Source: Dryococelus australis (Eukaryota > Arthropoda > Insecta > Phasmatodea > Phasmatidae). Taken from it: a stretch of 64,000 bases of DNA. Positions 1-10,859 of this stretch are shown one piece after another. A model generated the notes under the pieces. It saw only the letters and a list, made by a program, of their open reading frames with translations, was not told where the DNA came from and made no database searches. How positions within the stretch are numbered: the first letter of the stretch is position 1; each line of letters opens with the position of its first letter. The position numbers and the translations under genes are program-made. Where the stretch lies: contig CM056998.1 in assembly GCA_029891345.1 (NCBI GenBank), positions 174,664,239-174,728,238 of the forward strand, written 5' to 3'.

Positions 1-892
1 TTCAGTTCTTTCGATGAAGATAAATTGAATTTTATTTCCGTACAAACAAAATTTTCCACTTCATTAAAACACTCTCTCATGAGAACTGCAAAGCAATCAT
101 GTCTCACGAAAGGCATTAAACTAGAGTTCCCCATACTACCAATATAATAAACAGAACCATAACTAGTACATTATGTGGTCATAACAAAAATGAAACAAAT
201 TCAGAATGTCAACAAACTATAGTAGCCTACGTAAAGTTGTGTGAATTATGCTGTTGAGTTGAGCAGAAATATCATTAGGGCATGTATGCAATTGTGAAGT
301 ACAATCTAAGAGATGTTATTACATGTGTACAAGACAGAGAATTCTGCATGTTAAAAGTGGTGGGAAAATAAAGGTAATGTAAATTTTGTGCTTAAGTAAG
401 TAAACAAATTGTAAAAATATGCCGGTATTCGTCGTTTTCTTTTGTAAATGTCTGTTTTCAATGTTGACATTTTTCATTTCCTTCAAAATATTATTCCTGA
501 TTGTCCAAATGTTTTTCTAACCTACTATAAAGCTTCATTTGTTTACGTTTGAACACACACGTGTGTTGTCCGTGGGTTGGAACAGAATGGGAAAGTAACA
601 TCTGTTCATGGTGCTAGTCCTTCTCGTTACGAAAATTTGCAGTATCTACACATGGGATTGCTGTTTGCTTTGTGAGCACACGAGAGAGAAATGTGGTGTT
701 GGCGAGCTAAGAACAGAGTGTCTAGGGTCGGGTGGCGAATGGAAGCCGGCAAAGGCCTGAGAATCTGGGAGGGAAGGGGAAGCAGGTAGAGAGCTGAGAG
801 ACAGGAGTAATGTAGAAGGATGGAGAGGGAAGTAGGGAGAGAAGTTCAGCAGGCTTTGTGTGTGTGAGACAGAGAGAGAGGCAAAGGTAGGT
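1..892. other. AT-rich stretch, no gene seen
   Basis: No exon-like reading frame, RNA gene or recognisable transposon was found. Positions about 750-890 are GA-rich. If the missing 5' exon(s) of the PTPS gene lie further left, this is intron sequence. I looked for the family's N-terminal zinc-ligand motif (SxSHRL type) on the + strand and did not see it. Confidence 0.5.
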
Positions 893-1117
893 AATTTTAA
901 CGTCTCATCTACAGCGAGGTCATTAGAGACGGTGCAGGTTGCACAGGGAAGAGGGATTGGGAAGGAATTGGCTATAGCTTTTGTTAGGGACCCATCTCAG
1001 CATTCACCTGGAGTGATTTTGGAAAACTGAAATCAGGATGGCTGGACCTGGAATCGAACCCAGGTCCTCGCTAATGCGAGTCCAGTGAGTTAAACACTAC
1101 GCTACCTCACTCGGTGA
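893..1117 (-). repeat. tRNA-derived SINE
   Basis: Read on the - strand, the element starts with a tRNA-like head. It has a pol III A box (TAGCGTAGTGTT, complement of 1093-1104) and a perfect B box (GGTTCGATTCC, complement of 1050-1060). A body follows that ends in an ATTAGAGACGG/CCGTCTCTAAT core and GATGAGACG near 897-935. The order A box, B box, unrelated body is diagnostic of a SINE. Partial relatives sharing the body core occur at 17700-17845 (+) and 21031-21085 (-). It is not a functional tRNA because no cloverleaf closes around the anticodon region. Confidence 0.8.
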
Positions 1118-1175
1118 GAGAGACAGAGTAACGTAATGCGTTGATTAGTAGGCATCTAACTCCCTCACACCTCTT

Positions 1176-1437
1176 TCACATATTTGGAGGGAGGGGAGAA
1201 GAATGGAGGAGAAAGCAAGGCCGCGCCTGCTGGTCGTTATATAATGCTGCTGTCACATCGTCGAATGTCTCAATTTTTTTTGTATTAACTTGTTGCTGCA
1301 TACGCATAGTTTTATGGCATTCGTTAACACAGGATGTACAATAATATAAATTGTGGGGGGTGGTAAATTTTGTTATAGCAATAACTCGGTGATCATTTAT
1401 TTTGCCATTGTCGACTATCATTATAATGCGGTTCCAC
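1176..1437 (-). repeat. possible Tigger/pogo-like MITE fragment
   Basis: The complement of 1418-1437 begins ACAGTGGAACCGCATTATAA, which resembles the terminal repeats of pogo/Tigger-type elements (CAGTGGAACC...). Inside, the complement around 1365-1385 reads GTTATTGCTATAAC, another motif common in such elements. A matching terminal repeat at the other end was not identified, so the left limit is arbitrary. Confidence 0.3.
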
Positions 1438-2423
1438 TGTACTTAATGAACTCTTGCAGAGGTTGCCGGCAAGGTAATACATGGTTTGTTTAGTCTTGGG
1501 TAGCCACACTGTATATTTGACTGCTGCTTGTCTGCTCCATGCTAATTTGAGCAACGTCTGTTGTCTTAATTGCAGTTTTAATGTGTTTTTCCTGCTAGTA
1601 GCAGTTGCAAACTTCACTTATTACTGTGAGACCCATTGAATCAGAATAGCTGTGTTACTAATACAAGAGACTAGAGTTTTATAAACTGATTATAGTGTTT
1701 CTTGGGAAGTAAGCATTAGCATTCCTTCCTTGCTGGGCATTATTATCATGTTGCAAGGGCAAATTGGTGGTGTTTCAACACCATCTCCTTTGAGGTTGAG
1801 AGCCCAGCGTAATAGGTCAGATTGCCTTAAACACTACATGCATATCCATATAATGTATGATACACAACATTAAGGGTTCCACCTGGCTAGCCCGCTAAAT
1901 AGCACTCGTAGCTTCAAGGAAAAATCTTATTATTCTAAAACTGTTCCACATGCATTTAAGATGTCCACTTGAGTAAAGTATTTAAAAAAACAGACAAAAA
2001 GTTTGTTACCCATTTCTGATGTTCAGTTTTTTTTAAGTAAAAATGGCAAAAGCTGGCATTTCCCAACCATTTTTAAGTGCAACAGTATTTATGTAGAATA
2101 TTTACAGTTGTTCAGAGATAGGCAGCACGCTTTTTGCTTTAATAGTACACCTAAAATGATAGTCACCACTGAGAATATCAGGAAGCTAGTTACCAATGTA
2201 ATGACTGTATGCCAGTGCAGTGCTTAGAAGCGATGAGGCATGTGATGAGTGTACCTGGGTCACCCGTAGACATCCCGTGACTTTAGGCCTTGGACACACA
2301 CAATACTTCCAGCCACGCAGAACCCTTAAAATTCAGTTTCTTCCCCTTTCCATCATTATTTTTTGGGTCAATAATATCTTACGCTTTTTGTTGTGAATGA
2401 TAAAATTTTTGTGTTTATTTCAG
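1438..2423. other. presumed PTPS intron, no other feature
   Basis: AT-rich sequence without recognisable exons. It ends in a TTTATTTCAG acceptor directly before the PTPS exon at 2424. A 74-codon frame at 2003-2227 has no family resemblance and is taken as chance. Confidence 0.5.
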
Positions 2424-2503
2424 CCCATTCTTGGATGATGAAACAAATCTGAACGTGTATGGCAAGTGTAACAACCCACATGGTCATGGACATAACTACA
2501 CTG
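2424..2503 (+). CDS. PTPS: 6-pyruvoyl-tetrahydropterin synthase, internal exon
   Basis: This 80-base exon sits between a TTTATTTCAG acceptor and a GTACGT donor. It encodes 26 whole codons flanked by split codons, including the motif [21 protein letters not shown] converts 7,8-dihydroneopterin triphosphate to 6-pyruvoyl-tetrahydropterin, the second step of tetrahydrobiopterin synthesis; in insects the pathway also feeds pterin eye pigments. The motif contains the family's catalytic cysteine (GKCNN) and two of its three zinc-binding histidines (HGHGH). The third zinc histidine and the start codon would be on an upstream exon that I do not find in the window. The exon starts with one base completing a codon and ends with one base, which joins the exon at 6060 in frame. 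Identification rests on family motifs, not on a search. Confidence 0.93.
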
Positions 2504-2563
2504 GTACGTGTTTCATTACGAACTAACACTATAGGTTTAATTTACAAGGCTTTTGAGGGAAAA

Positions 2564-2995
2564 TAAAAGGCTGTTCACGATAAAGTGAACACTTTTGGAA
2601 TCAACCTTAGAAAAAAGTCACTGTCCATGCCTGCATATACACTTCAACAGGTGCACTAAGTGACATGCATCCGGTAAAGTTGGTAACAATAGATGGAAAG
2701 TAGGTAGTTCCATATATTAAATTTGAATGAAAAGTGCTAGGTAACAATTTGTGACAATTTAAATTATTTATTTCGCGTTCTGTTTTTTTAATGCATCAGT
2801 GTGTAAAAATTAGTAGATTTATAAAATGTTTACTTTTCTAATAATTTCACAGTTTCACGTGACCGACACATGAATAAAGTGATGAGGCCAATGGCAATGT
2901 TAATTTTACATTAGGTGGAAGAATACACAATGTTCATACAAGGATATCTTAAGAAGGGCTTTCAAAAGTGAAAATTTTACTGTGAACAGCCTATA
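2564..2995 (+). mobile_element. MITE, family I (copy 1)
   Basis: The left end (about 2564-2600) and the complement of the right end (about 2960-2995) form terminal inverted repeats. They share GGCTGTTCAC, then a TAAA..GTGAAC/TTTTCAC block, then ACTTTTG. Length is about 430 bp with no coding capacity. A related, shorter copy with the same ends is at 18315-18556, and a 3' end remnant stops at 49031. It lies in the PTPS intron between the two coding exons. Confidence 0.7.
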
Positions 2996-3364
2996 TGTTA
3001 GATTCATAAAGGAACATCATCTTCTGAATTCCATACTAAACGCTTCTACTGCATAAACTATGACAACAGATTTATTTTTGTAAAAATGAGTATTAGTACA
3101 TAAGTTATGTTTTTCCTTTTTTCATAGACAATTTTACATAAAAAAAATTACCTAACTTAAACTTAACATATAGTAACAGTACAAAGTACAAAATAGTGTG
3201 TTGGTTCAGTCTCCTGAGTATCAATTTTCGTAACAAGTTGGGCTAGTATTGTAGTACATTAGGACTAAAAGTAACGCTATATAATACCACTGTCAGTAGG
3301 ATTTTTTTTTTACAGTAATTGCGTTAGAAGTTAATCAATTAATTTTGTACGGTGAACATCCTAG

Positions 3365-3448
<84 letters not shown>

Positions 3449-3453
3449 TTTTT
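3365..3453. repeat. (TA)n microsatellite plus T run
   Basis: About 66 bases of uninterrupted AT dinucleotide are followed directly by about 23 T residues. The short reading frame across this tract is an artefact of the repeat. Confidence 0.97.
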
Positions 3454-5483
3454 CCAAGACTGACCCCTCAAATTGTTTTTGTCTTTGTAAATACATGCAA
3501 GTATTTTTTGCATATTACTAACCTAAAACTAAAATCTATGTCATTGTAATACAATGACGGCGGCTAACAGCCAGCGAGTGTTATGACCATAACGGCACTT
3601 ACCACCATGTGACACATGAGAAGCACGTGCGCAAAGAGGCCTTACACTGGACTTTCCCATTACGGGAATATTGTATTTTTCAAGTGTTAAGTGTTAGTGT
3701 TAGGTATGTTTTCTGTTATTCCAGATTCATAGTGTTTTTATGTTTAATATTTGTATGTTCACGAAGTGTTGCACCATACTTGGTTATAAATCCAAACTGT
3801 ACGCTCCGCAGAGATTAAGAACAGTTCTACTCTGGCCAGAATGCCGTAACAAAAGACATTAAAAGAAGACAAGAAATTACAAATTAAAATGTACAATGTC
3901 AATTCATATTTTAATTTCTAAAGTGCCATTTACTTTTCAATGTAAAATATTTTACTTAGCATGCATAGCACTTCTGCTTATGTGAACTCCGTAGGCAGCC
4001 ATGGTAGGTCCGCGCGACGCCTTTGGGCAGTCTTGTCTAGGAGAGCTGGCGAGGTAAGACGCTGTCACTTACGCACTACAACTTTTGAGCACTGATGTAG
4101 ATTACCATAGTTTCAATTTAGTATACTGGTCAAACTTTGCTTGGCGTACGTTACCTAGACATTTCCCCAGCATTATGCTTCCGCTTAATTAAATAATTTG
4201 TGCCCTTGCGGCTTTTTGAAACTTAAACAAGGAGAAAGGGAGAAAGATGTCAGAGAGGCCACGCGGCCCGCGCAACTTGAATCAGGCACCATCCGCCTAT
4301 ACTAAAGACGTTTTATTGTAATTTCTGTGTTATTGCTGCGCGCAATGTTAAGGACTTTAATTAACTATGTGCGTATTTGAGGGTATTTTTCATGTTTAAT
4401 CATTTTACAGCCACATCAGGTATCACCACGCAGTCAGAGTTCACCAAGTCAATATCCGTGCCATCCTTTTGATTTGAGGACTTATTTGTGTAAAATTATG
4501 CGTGCCATAATTTATTTCAGGGTTCCATATAATTTTCACGTAAATTGATGCTTTGTATGTATGACCAAACTGTCATTTTGATGTTTGCTTTTTCTGCCAT
4601 AAGGCATGCTACAAGCCTGTAAATGTTTGAATCATCAGGGGAATAATTTTCCAAAATGAAATACCAGTTTGTCTGATCATAATTGGCCATTTTTATGGAG
4701 AAATATTGCAATTTCCCCTGCACCACATGGTTCGCTACAAACTTTATCCAGTGGCATCTGCTTACTTTCATGCATGTGCGTGTTTATTGTGACTACTCAT
4801 ATCGTGCCCCATCTTGTTTCATTGATATTTGTGTCATTTTGTATGGTGATATTATTTCCGTCCTAGTAGGCTATGTATATAGGCCATTACCATACTAACC
4901 ACGTGCTGGAGGGCGAGCCCCGACGAGTCCACACTAGTGATGCCAAATAATCACACGTGTTCATGTATTTATTCATCTTGTAATTCTCAGTGTCCTATCT
5001 TCAAGGAAAATCATCAGTCCGCCCTAGCGGCTGTCGACCCCTTACCTTGTGAAGATTGTGTTTTCAAACACCACGGTGAAGTCATACAATCTTTTATTTG
5101 TAGTGACAGTGTCTTCGTCACACAATTTTTCAGTGATAAAATGTTTAGTATTGCAAAGTGTATCGTAAGTACGCTCGGGTGAGACGGACACACAGAACCC
5201 ACAGCATCCCTGAGAACCCTGAGTCTCAACAGTGCGGTGACTGGGAAGCACTTTTGGCACCCTCATCAGTAAGTAACTTGTGTCTTTGTTCGTCTCGTGT
5301 GTCACCCGACGACATCAACACCTACTAAATAGCCAGCAATATGAAACCAGCAGTTTTTCTGTTACATTTGAAAATTTAAGCAGTTGAACAAATTAATTCT
5401 CAGACTACTTAAATTTCAAAAGCACAATTAATTAGGTATTAACCCACCTTACTTCTCGTATTCAAGTGCCGCCCTTTGTTTTA

Positions 5484-5538
5484 TTTATATATATATATAT
5501 ATATATAATGTGTGTGTGTGTGTGAAAGAGAGAGAGAG
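5484..5538. repeat. compound (TA)n(TG)n(GA)n microsatellite
   Basis: Three adjacent dinucleotide runs lie in the PTPS intron: TA to about 5507, TG to about 5524, then GA to about 5538. Confidence 0.95.
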
Positions 5539-6059
5539 TTAAAATGCAGTTTGCAACATTATATTAAACAATTAGCTTACATACCATACCTGCATGTAAT
5601 TTTATGGCTGTGCTGAGTGATGATGAGCTTCTATGACAGTTTCTTTGAAAGTAAACATTTAATGTTTAGTGCAGAAATTTTTTTGTTCAAAGGTCAAGTG
5701 GTTTCACAGTACAGACAAGTTGCACTGTAATAACATCAGTTTGTGGTATATCTGATCATCTTGCATGAAAAATCATAACTTGTGATGTTTTCCTTTGACA
5801 GTTGAGTAAGTGTTATGTTGGGTTTTAACATACTTATTATAAATTGGTTGTTGACTTTGTGCGAGTGTAACAAGTTCAGACACTTGCCTTTAATAGTTAT
5901 TGTAAATACCAATTCAGTCTCTTTTTGCAGTTTGAAACATTACAGTAGTTAGACTACTCTAACTTTGGCTTGCAGCAATTGTGGATACTGATCTACATAT
6001 TAAACAATCTTTATGGAAAGTGCTGTTCTGTTCAATCTGTTGGCTGTGGCTTTTTGCAG

Positions 6060-6349
6060 TTGAGGTAACGTTACGGGGCCCCATATCTGCAGACACTGGC
6101 ATGGTGATGAACATTCAGGACCTCAAGACTTACATGGAGGATGCAATAATGGTTCCAATGGACCACAAGAACCTAGACAAGGACGTTGACCATTTCAAGA
6201 ATGTGGTCAGCACCACAGAGAATGTCTGTGTGTTTGTGTGGGACAACCTCAAGTCTTTGCTTCCAAACCCAGAGATCCTGTACGAGGTAAAGATTCATGA
6301 GACAGACAAGAACATTGTGTGCTACCGAGGAGAATCTGCAGACGTATAG
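6060..6349 (+). CDS. PTPS: 6-pyruvoyl-tetrahydropterin synthase, terminal exon
   Basis: The exon begins after TTTTTGCAG; its first two bases complete a valine codon begun at 2503. It then encodes 95 residues to a TAG at 6347-6349. Family landmarks in order are the [12 protein letters not shown] strand region, the PMDHKNLD block with the catalytic Asp-His pair, and [15 protein letters not shown]. The glutamate of YEVKIHET, which anchors the pterin substrate, follows, and the protein ends in NIVCYRGE. The length and C-terminus match PTPS, a homohexamer of roughly 140-170 residues per subunit. The frame is open further upstream to 5981, but those codons are intron: the family match starts exactly at the acceptor. 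The gene converges on the alkaline ceramidase gene, whose stop codon is at 7065. Confidence 0.95.
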
Positions 6350-6423
6350 TCTTGGTGGGGACAACTCAGCTTCTTGTCGACGTTCTTCCTTGCACAGTAT
6401 AAAAAGGTCAACATTTCAATAAA
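6350..6423 (+). promoter_or_regulatory. PTPS 3' UTR with AATAAA poly(A) signal
   Basis: AATAAA lies at 6418-6423, 69 bases after the PTPS stop codon. That spacing suits a short 3' UTR. The cleavage site cannot be placed from sequence alone. Confidence 0.7.
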
Positions 6424-6935
6424 GTTTCCAGTAGGAAATATAACAGCCTAGTTAACAGTATGTATTGAGCTGTTAATCATTGGGACCAGTTCACTAAAGC
6501 CATTACTGGTAAGACTGTAGTGTTAAAAAAAATTGCAGATTGCTTATTTTATTGCATTTTGGTGCAATATATGTAAATGAATGTCTTTAGCTAGTACAAA
6601 ATAATTTTTTATAACTGCATTTTATAAATATTATGTAACATACGATATTTCAATATAATTTTTGTTTGTTTTTTTTTACTACTGTGGTAGATTAAGTAGT
6701 AATTTTGTATGCATTAGGATTTTAAAAATTTTTTCTCAGATAAAAGTAATCAAATGCCAATTCTGAACTTTTAGAATGTGTTGATGCACATGGAGACTGA
6801 TGTGTATGTACTCTCTACAGCATATCCACTTTGTTATTGATAAATGTATTATATGTGTTGTGCTTTGATAAATATTTTGCATTAAACATTGTTGTGTTGG
6901 TATTGACAATTTCAGTAAAAATGAATGTAGTATGT

Positions 6936-7012
<77 letters not shown>

Positions 7013-7064
7013 ATAACGAGTGGAAAGAATGAATACATATGTGTGAGATGGGCAACTGCCTTGG
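6424..7064. other. convergent spacer between PTPS and ACER, including likely ACER 3' UTR
   Basis: AT-rich spacer between the PTPS poly(A) signal and the ACER stop. The ACER transcript runs right to left through here. AATAAA on the - strand (TTTATT at about 6548-6553) is a possible poly(A) signal, which would give a 3' UTR of about 0.5 kb containing the (TA)n at 6936-7014. Confidence 0.5.
6936..7014. repeat. (TA)n microsatellite
   Basis: About 75 bases of TA/TG-interrupted dinucleotide repeat begin about 50 bases past the ACER stop codon. It is probably transcribed in the ACER 3' UTR, where it would form a long self-complementary stem. Confidence 0.95.
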
Positions 7065-7365
7065 TCAGTGGTGCTTGCCTGGTCCCACCACAACGTAGGG
7101 AATCCCCAGCTCGCAGCTGTCACGTGGCCAGTAGCAGAGGTTGGGCGAGAGGTCATCCCTCTCAGCCAGTACATACTGGTGTGAAAAGACGACGACGATA
7201 GTGTAGGCGGAGATGAAGCTGAGCAGGTGGAAGACGGCATGCAGGAAGGTGAAGTTGAAGGCCTGCAAGGTGTCGCAGAGGGCGTAGTCTGCTAGCCAGA
7301 AGGCAACCGCCATGAGCCATGCTGCCACAGAGCGTACTCCTAGTCGGTACACCCGCCCCTTCAGC
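7065..7365 (-). CDS. ACER: Alkaline ceramidase, terminal coding exon
   Basis: Read on the - strand, the exon starts after a CATTACAG acceptor. Its first base completes the arginine codon split at the end of the previous exon. It encodes residues 165-263, ending in GPGKHH and TGA (7065-7067). The segment RVYRLGVRS followed by hydrophobic helices, and the zinc-binding HxxxH (FLHAVFHLL, residues H206 and H210), are hallmarks of the alkaline ceramidase/CREST superfamily. The C-terminal ELGIPYV motif also fits. These seven-helix ER/Golgi membrane enzymes hydrolyse ceramide to sphingosine and a fatty acid. The upstream intron is about 20.9 kb and contains Gypsy elements A and B. Confidence 0.95.
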
Positions 7366-8761
7366 CTGTAATGATGTGTGTGGTGAGGCATACAACTAAA
7401 ATAAAATCTAGGTAAAGTTTTTAATTATCTATTCTTGCACTTAATTAAGGATGTAAGCTTAGAGACTGTGCAATCAGCATGCCAGTGTTTTATACAGTGA
7501 TCAAGTTTGATATCTGTGATCCACGTCTAGATTTTTTGGATGTAGGAAGGGAAGCAGATACATCAGTGGGTTTTCTCAAGGTTCCCATTTCCCCTCCCCT
7601 CCCGTACCACTGTATTGTCACCTTTCAATAGTTGGCTCCACTTTGAGCCTACCTTAAAGACAGGAACAATGTTTGATTGCTAATCTTACATACAATTAAT
7701 TATATTTCTACTAAGTATCTAAAACTTCCCTTTTTCATTCCACATAACAAAATACTCCATGTATGAAGTATCAATTTGATCCCGTGAAAGTCCATAATGA
7801 CAATTCCTTTTTAACCTATATGTATCAAAATTAATTTATGAGCACAGAAAAAAAACACCTGAAAAAATGAATTTTTTTACAAACCAATTTAGACAAATTA
7901 TTTACCTAAAAAATTATCATGTTTGAAAATAGTCAGCCCGCAGCACAATTACAGTTTTCCTCTACAAAGACCTTTAATTAGAAATTTATCTAGTGAAGAG
8001 CTGCTTAGTTTTCCTGTTTTATGCAAAGCAGTGAATTAAAGCTATAACTAAAATAATGAATCACTTGAAAATAAATATCCACTCGTAGCTTCTTTAATGT
8101 CCGTCTTACACAAAAATAAAAACCTAACCATCTGCTCCTTAATATCTCCTGCTCCCGGACCTTTTGCTCAGTCTTACTCTAATGACCATCCCCTTTAACC
8201 TTACTGACGCTACTTCCTTTGTTCTCAGTCTTTCATGACAAGGCTTGAAAGAGAAACAATTTTGTCTCTCTGATGGAGTCGTGGAGATGGAGAAATGTTG
8301 GCAAGTAAGGCAATGGTGCACATGAAAGAAAATAAAAATAATATGAAAGGAGTTTTCGTGAATGGCAATAGCTCCCTGCAAATATGCCCTCCCCACTCCC
8401 ATGCTCTTGCAGTCAGATGATGAAAACCTGGCCACAAGCATTTGATTTTATTTGTCCGATTTTTAGCTACTATATATACTTGTTAACCATATGAAGTAGG
8501 CTATTGTAATATTTACAATGTGATTTAAGTTATTGCACTGTGGGATTTACCTCAAAATATGGTAGAACCTTACTAAAATGACGCCTCTCTGTTTCCAGAA
8601 ACAGGTCATTAAGACAGCTCTGACACCCCAACACCTATACATTAGAATCTGCAAGTTTTTGCATGAAGTTAGTATTGAGTCATCTCTAGTGCAAAAATTT
8701 ATTAGCCTGATGCACGACAGACTGGTGGTTAGTCCGGTCACCGACACAAAGCGACTTTAGT
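7366..8761. other. ACER intron 3, left part
   Basis: AT-rich intronic sequence with no recognisable exon. TAGAACCTTACTAAAATGAC at about 8562-8581 vaguely recalls a Tigger-type terminal repeat but has no partner. Element A begins at 8762. Confidence 0.5.
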
Positions 8762-10477
8762 TGGATGCTAAACTAGGCGCGCGTTCTGTAGGTGTGCGTA
8801 CTACTCTCTGCATGGTATGGGGGCTCTGCCCATATGCAGCTTTGGCCTCGTGGGCTGGCAGCTGGATGTGAGATCAGGTTCAGTTAGGACTGCTTGGCAG
8901 GTGATTGCGCTTAACTGGTATGGTGGCAGGTAGAGCTGGAACGGTTAGTCGGTGGATTACTGCAGCTTGCTCTCATGGAATAAGTAGCTCAAACCCATCA
9001 GAAAGGAGTTTAACCCCCAGAGAGATTTAGGGGCAACCCTTGCCTGTTTTACCTTCTCTTGAATACCATCACTGTGGGTAAATGTCATGAGGAAAAATCC
9101 CTATGATCAGACATGGTTGGAGTTGGGCAGTTGACGTGTAAGGGTGTCGACAGGAGTGCTGGGGCTGCTGACCACGCCGTGTCTCACTCTCAAACTCCAG
9201 TACCGGGGTGAGGAGTTAGTCGAGCTGCATAGCGTCAGCAGTGGTCCCAACACTGTAAGATTCCAGCAGGGTGGTCTCCCTGTACCCAAGAGGGCTACCC
9301 CTCTCAGTGCCACTAGTGCGCATTAAGAAAGGCAACCTCCGCGCTGACAAGCCAATCTCACCAGGAACGTGTCAACCTGGTGGAGTGAGCCACGGAGGTG
9401 CAGGTCCCCCAGACCCGAGGAAGTACCCCCTCTCTGCACCACTAGTGCGTGATGAGAAGGCCCAGACTGGCATTCCAACCCCTACGGAATGGTATCCTAG
9501 TGCAGGGCTCTACCGTTCACCACATTAGTGCGGTGAATGGGTGGCTGTCCAAGGTGTTCTGTGGGTATTGTAAGGTGTCGTTACGGGAAGAATATCACCC
9601 TGGTTTCCTGCTCTCCATTTTGGTCTGATGTCAACGAGGAATGGGTACTAGGATATGAAAGTGATATTCAAAAGTAAGATAGCCAGTGTTTAATCCTTTT
9701 ACGGAAATAAACAAAGATGTGGAGGTACTACCTCCTATCCCCTAGGGCTTGCAGAAAGTTAATGCCCTACAAGAAGCAGGTGGAGGCAACCTGTGCAAAG
9801 CTATAGGAAAGGCAGTGATAAGTAGTGCTATCTGACTGAACTTTCCCTAACTTTATGGTTGTCCAGATGGGACCGGTACGTGTGTCTAAGGTAGCTTGGT
9901 TTTAAAAGCTCTTCCGTTTGCTTGGAGAGAGAGGAGTCTTCAGCCCTTCGAGAGGTGTGGTGAGGAGTTCAGTAGGTCTTTGGCACCACTAGGGTTCGAT
10001 GAGAGATTGAGGTAGGAGACAGACATCAATTGCTTGAAGTCTGGTCATGAGCCTTGGTGCGGCCCGCTCTTTATACTCCTCCAGTGGCTTGCCCCTTCTT
10101 CATCTGGCATAGGGGTTGTTCTGGAGAGGGAGTAGCAGGTGCAAAATGTGTGCCATAGATCCTCGGTGAGAGTCACGCAATGCCGGCACAAGATCCAGGT
10201 TCAAGCCTCGGTGCTAGTAGTGGTATCTGGTGGCATGCTGCGGTACTTTGTAAACCTTGACGCCTGGCTTTGTCGGCTCAGCCGGTGAGTAATAATTACA
10301 GTGTGGTGCATCCGCCCTCTTCATCAGTAGATAAAACAATCTCAGGTGTATCACTGGTGGTGGCAGCCAGTTCACAAACTCTGTTGTAACTGCCCCACGT
10401 TCATATGTACTGATAAGTAGAAGGTAATTAATAACAAGTGAGGACATCATGCATCTTGAAAAAGATGTCATTCGTCA
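8762..10477 (-). mobile_element. Gypsy element A, 3' LTR (left), with nested insertion
   Basis: The ends read TGGATGCT...TTCGTCA on the + strand and match the right-hand repeat at 13906-14720 over both flanks. Shared blocks include ACTCTGCCCATATGCAGC, the GATCC..GAGTCACGC region, AACCTTGACGCCTGGCTT and CTTGAAAAAGATGTCAT. A TATA-like TTTATACTCC (- strand GGAGTATAAA) near 10070 corresponds to the promoter of the other copy. The left LTR is about 900 bases longer because of an insertion at about 8966-9940. Confidence 0.85.
8966..9940. mobile_element. insertion of unknown type inside the left LTR of element A
   Basis: Similarity with the right LTR stops after TTACTGCAGC and resumes at GAGAGGTGTGGTGA, leaving about 975 bases present only in the left LTR. 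The insert is GC-richer and contains three spaced copies of a CAC(C/A)A(C/T)TAGTGCG motif (about 9310, 9440 and 9520). I see no coding sequence and could not assign a family; a LINE 5' region or a non-autonomous element are possibilities. Confidence 0.6.
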
Positions 10478-10494
10478 ACTCGCCCCCTCTCCGC
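10478..10494 (-). other. Polypurine tract of element A
   Basis: On the - strand GCGGAGAGGGGGCGAGT lies directly against the 3' LTR start TGACGAATG. This is the expected position and composition of the plus-strand primer tract of a Gypsy element. Element C has the equivalent tract. Confidence 0.75.
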
Positions 10495-10859
10495 TTGTGG
10501 TGTAGACTCATCTGGAGCATAGGAACAGGTATCCATCGTCGTCTGTTGAGGTCTTCTGTCTGTGCCAGAATCAGTGTTCCCACTACTTCAAAGGTGTAAA
10601 GTAGGCTTGGCAGGTGCCTGGTGTGATTCACTCGAGACACTGCGGCATCTGCTAGATGATACTGTCACTCTCAGATGAGTGTCGCGTGCTCATCTTCACT
10701 CTATTCCCCCCCCCTGGTCTCAGCTGGTCTGGCTGTGTGAGGAAGTCGAGGTCTTCTGTCCACGTAATATGAGTGTTGCACGGGGTTTCTGGTGTCGATG
10801 ATACATGAGGCCCCCCTGATTATAGTGTGCTGACCTACTTTAACAGCTGTAAGGCTTGG

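Larger units (their letters stand above)
2996..6059. other. PTPS intron, remainder
   Basis: The intron runs from the donor at 2504 to the acceptor TTTTTGCAG ending at 6059. It contains a long (TA)n/T-run at 3365-3453 and a compound microsatellite at 5484-5538. It also has small CpG-richer patches at about 3545-3620 and 3990-4290. The second patch contains a CCATGG start context followed, 50 bases later, by GCGAG|GTAAGA, which looks like a splice donor. A frame at 4937-5182 has no recognisable family. No other host exon is supported. Confidence 0.55.

Noticed and set aside
1040-1113. tRNA gene on the - strand (A and B boxes present)
   Set aside because: The sequence continues into a SINE body and does not fold as a complete cloverleaf, so it is the tRNA-derived head of a SINE.
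5981-6059. Upstream extension of the PTPS last exon (open frame from 5981)
   Set aside because: Family similarity begins exactly at 6060 after TTTTTGCAG, and the donor/acceptor phases fit the exon at 2424-2503.
6815-7240. 141-codon - strand frame overlapping the ACER last exon
   Set aside because: Half of it is (TA)n and it lies in another frame over the ACER coding exon, whose own frame carries the family motifs.
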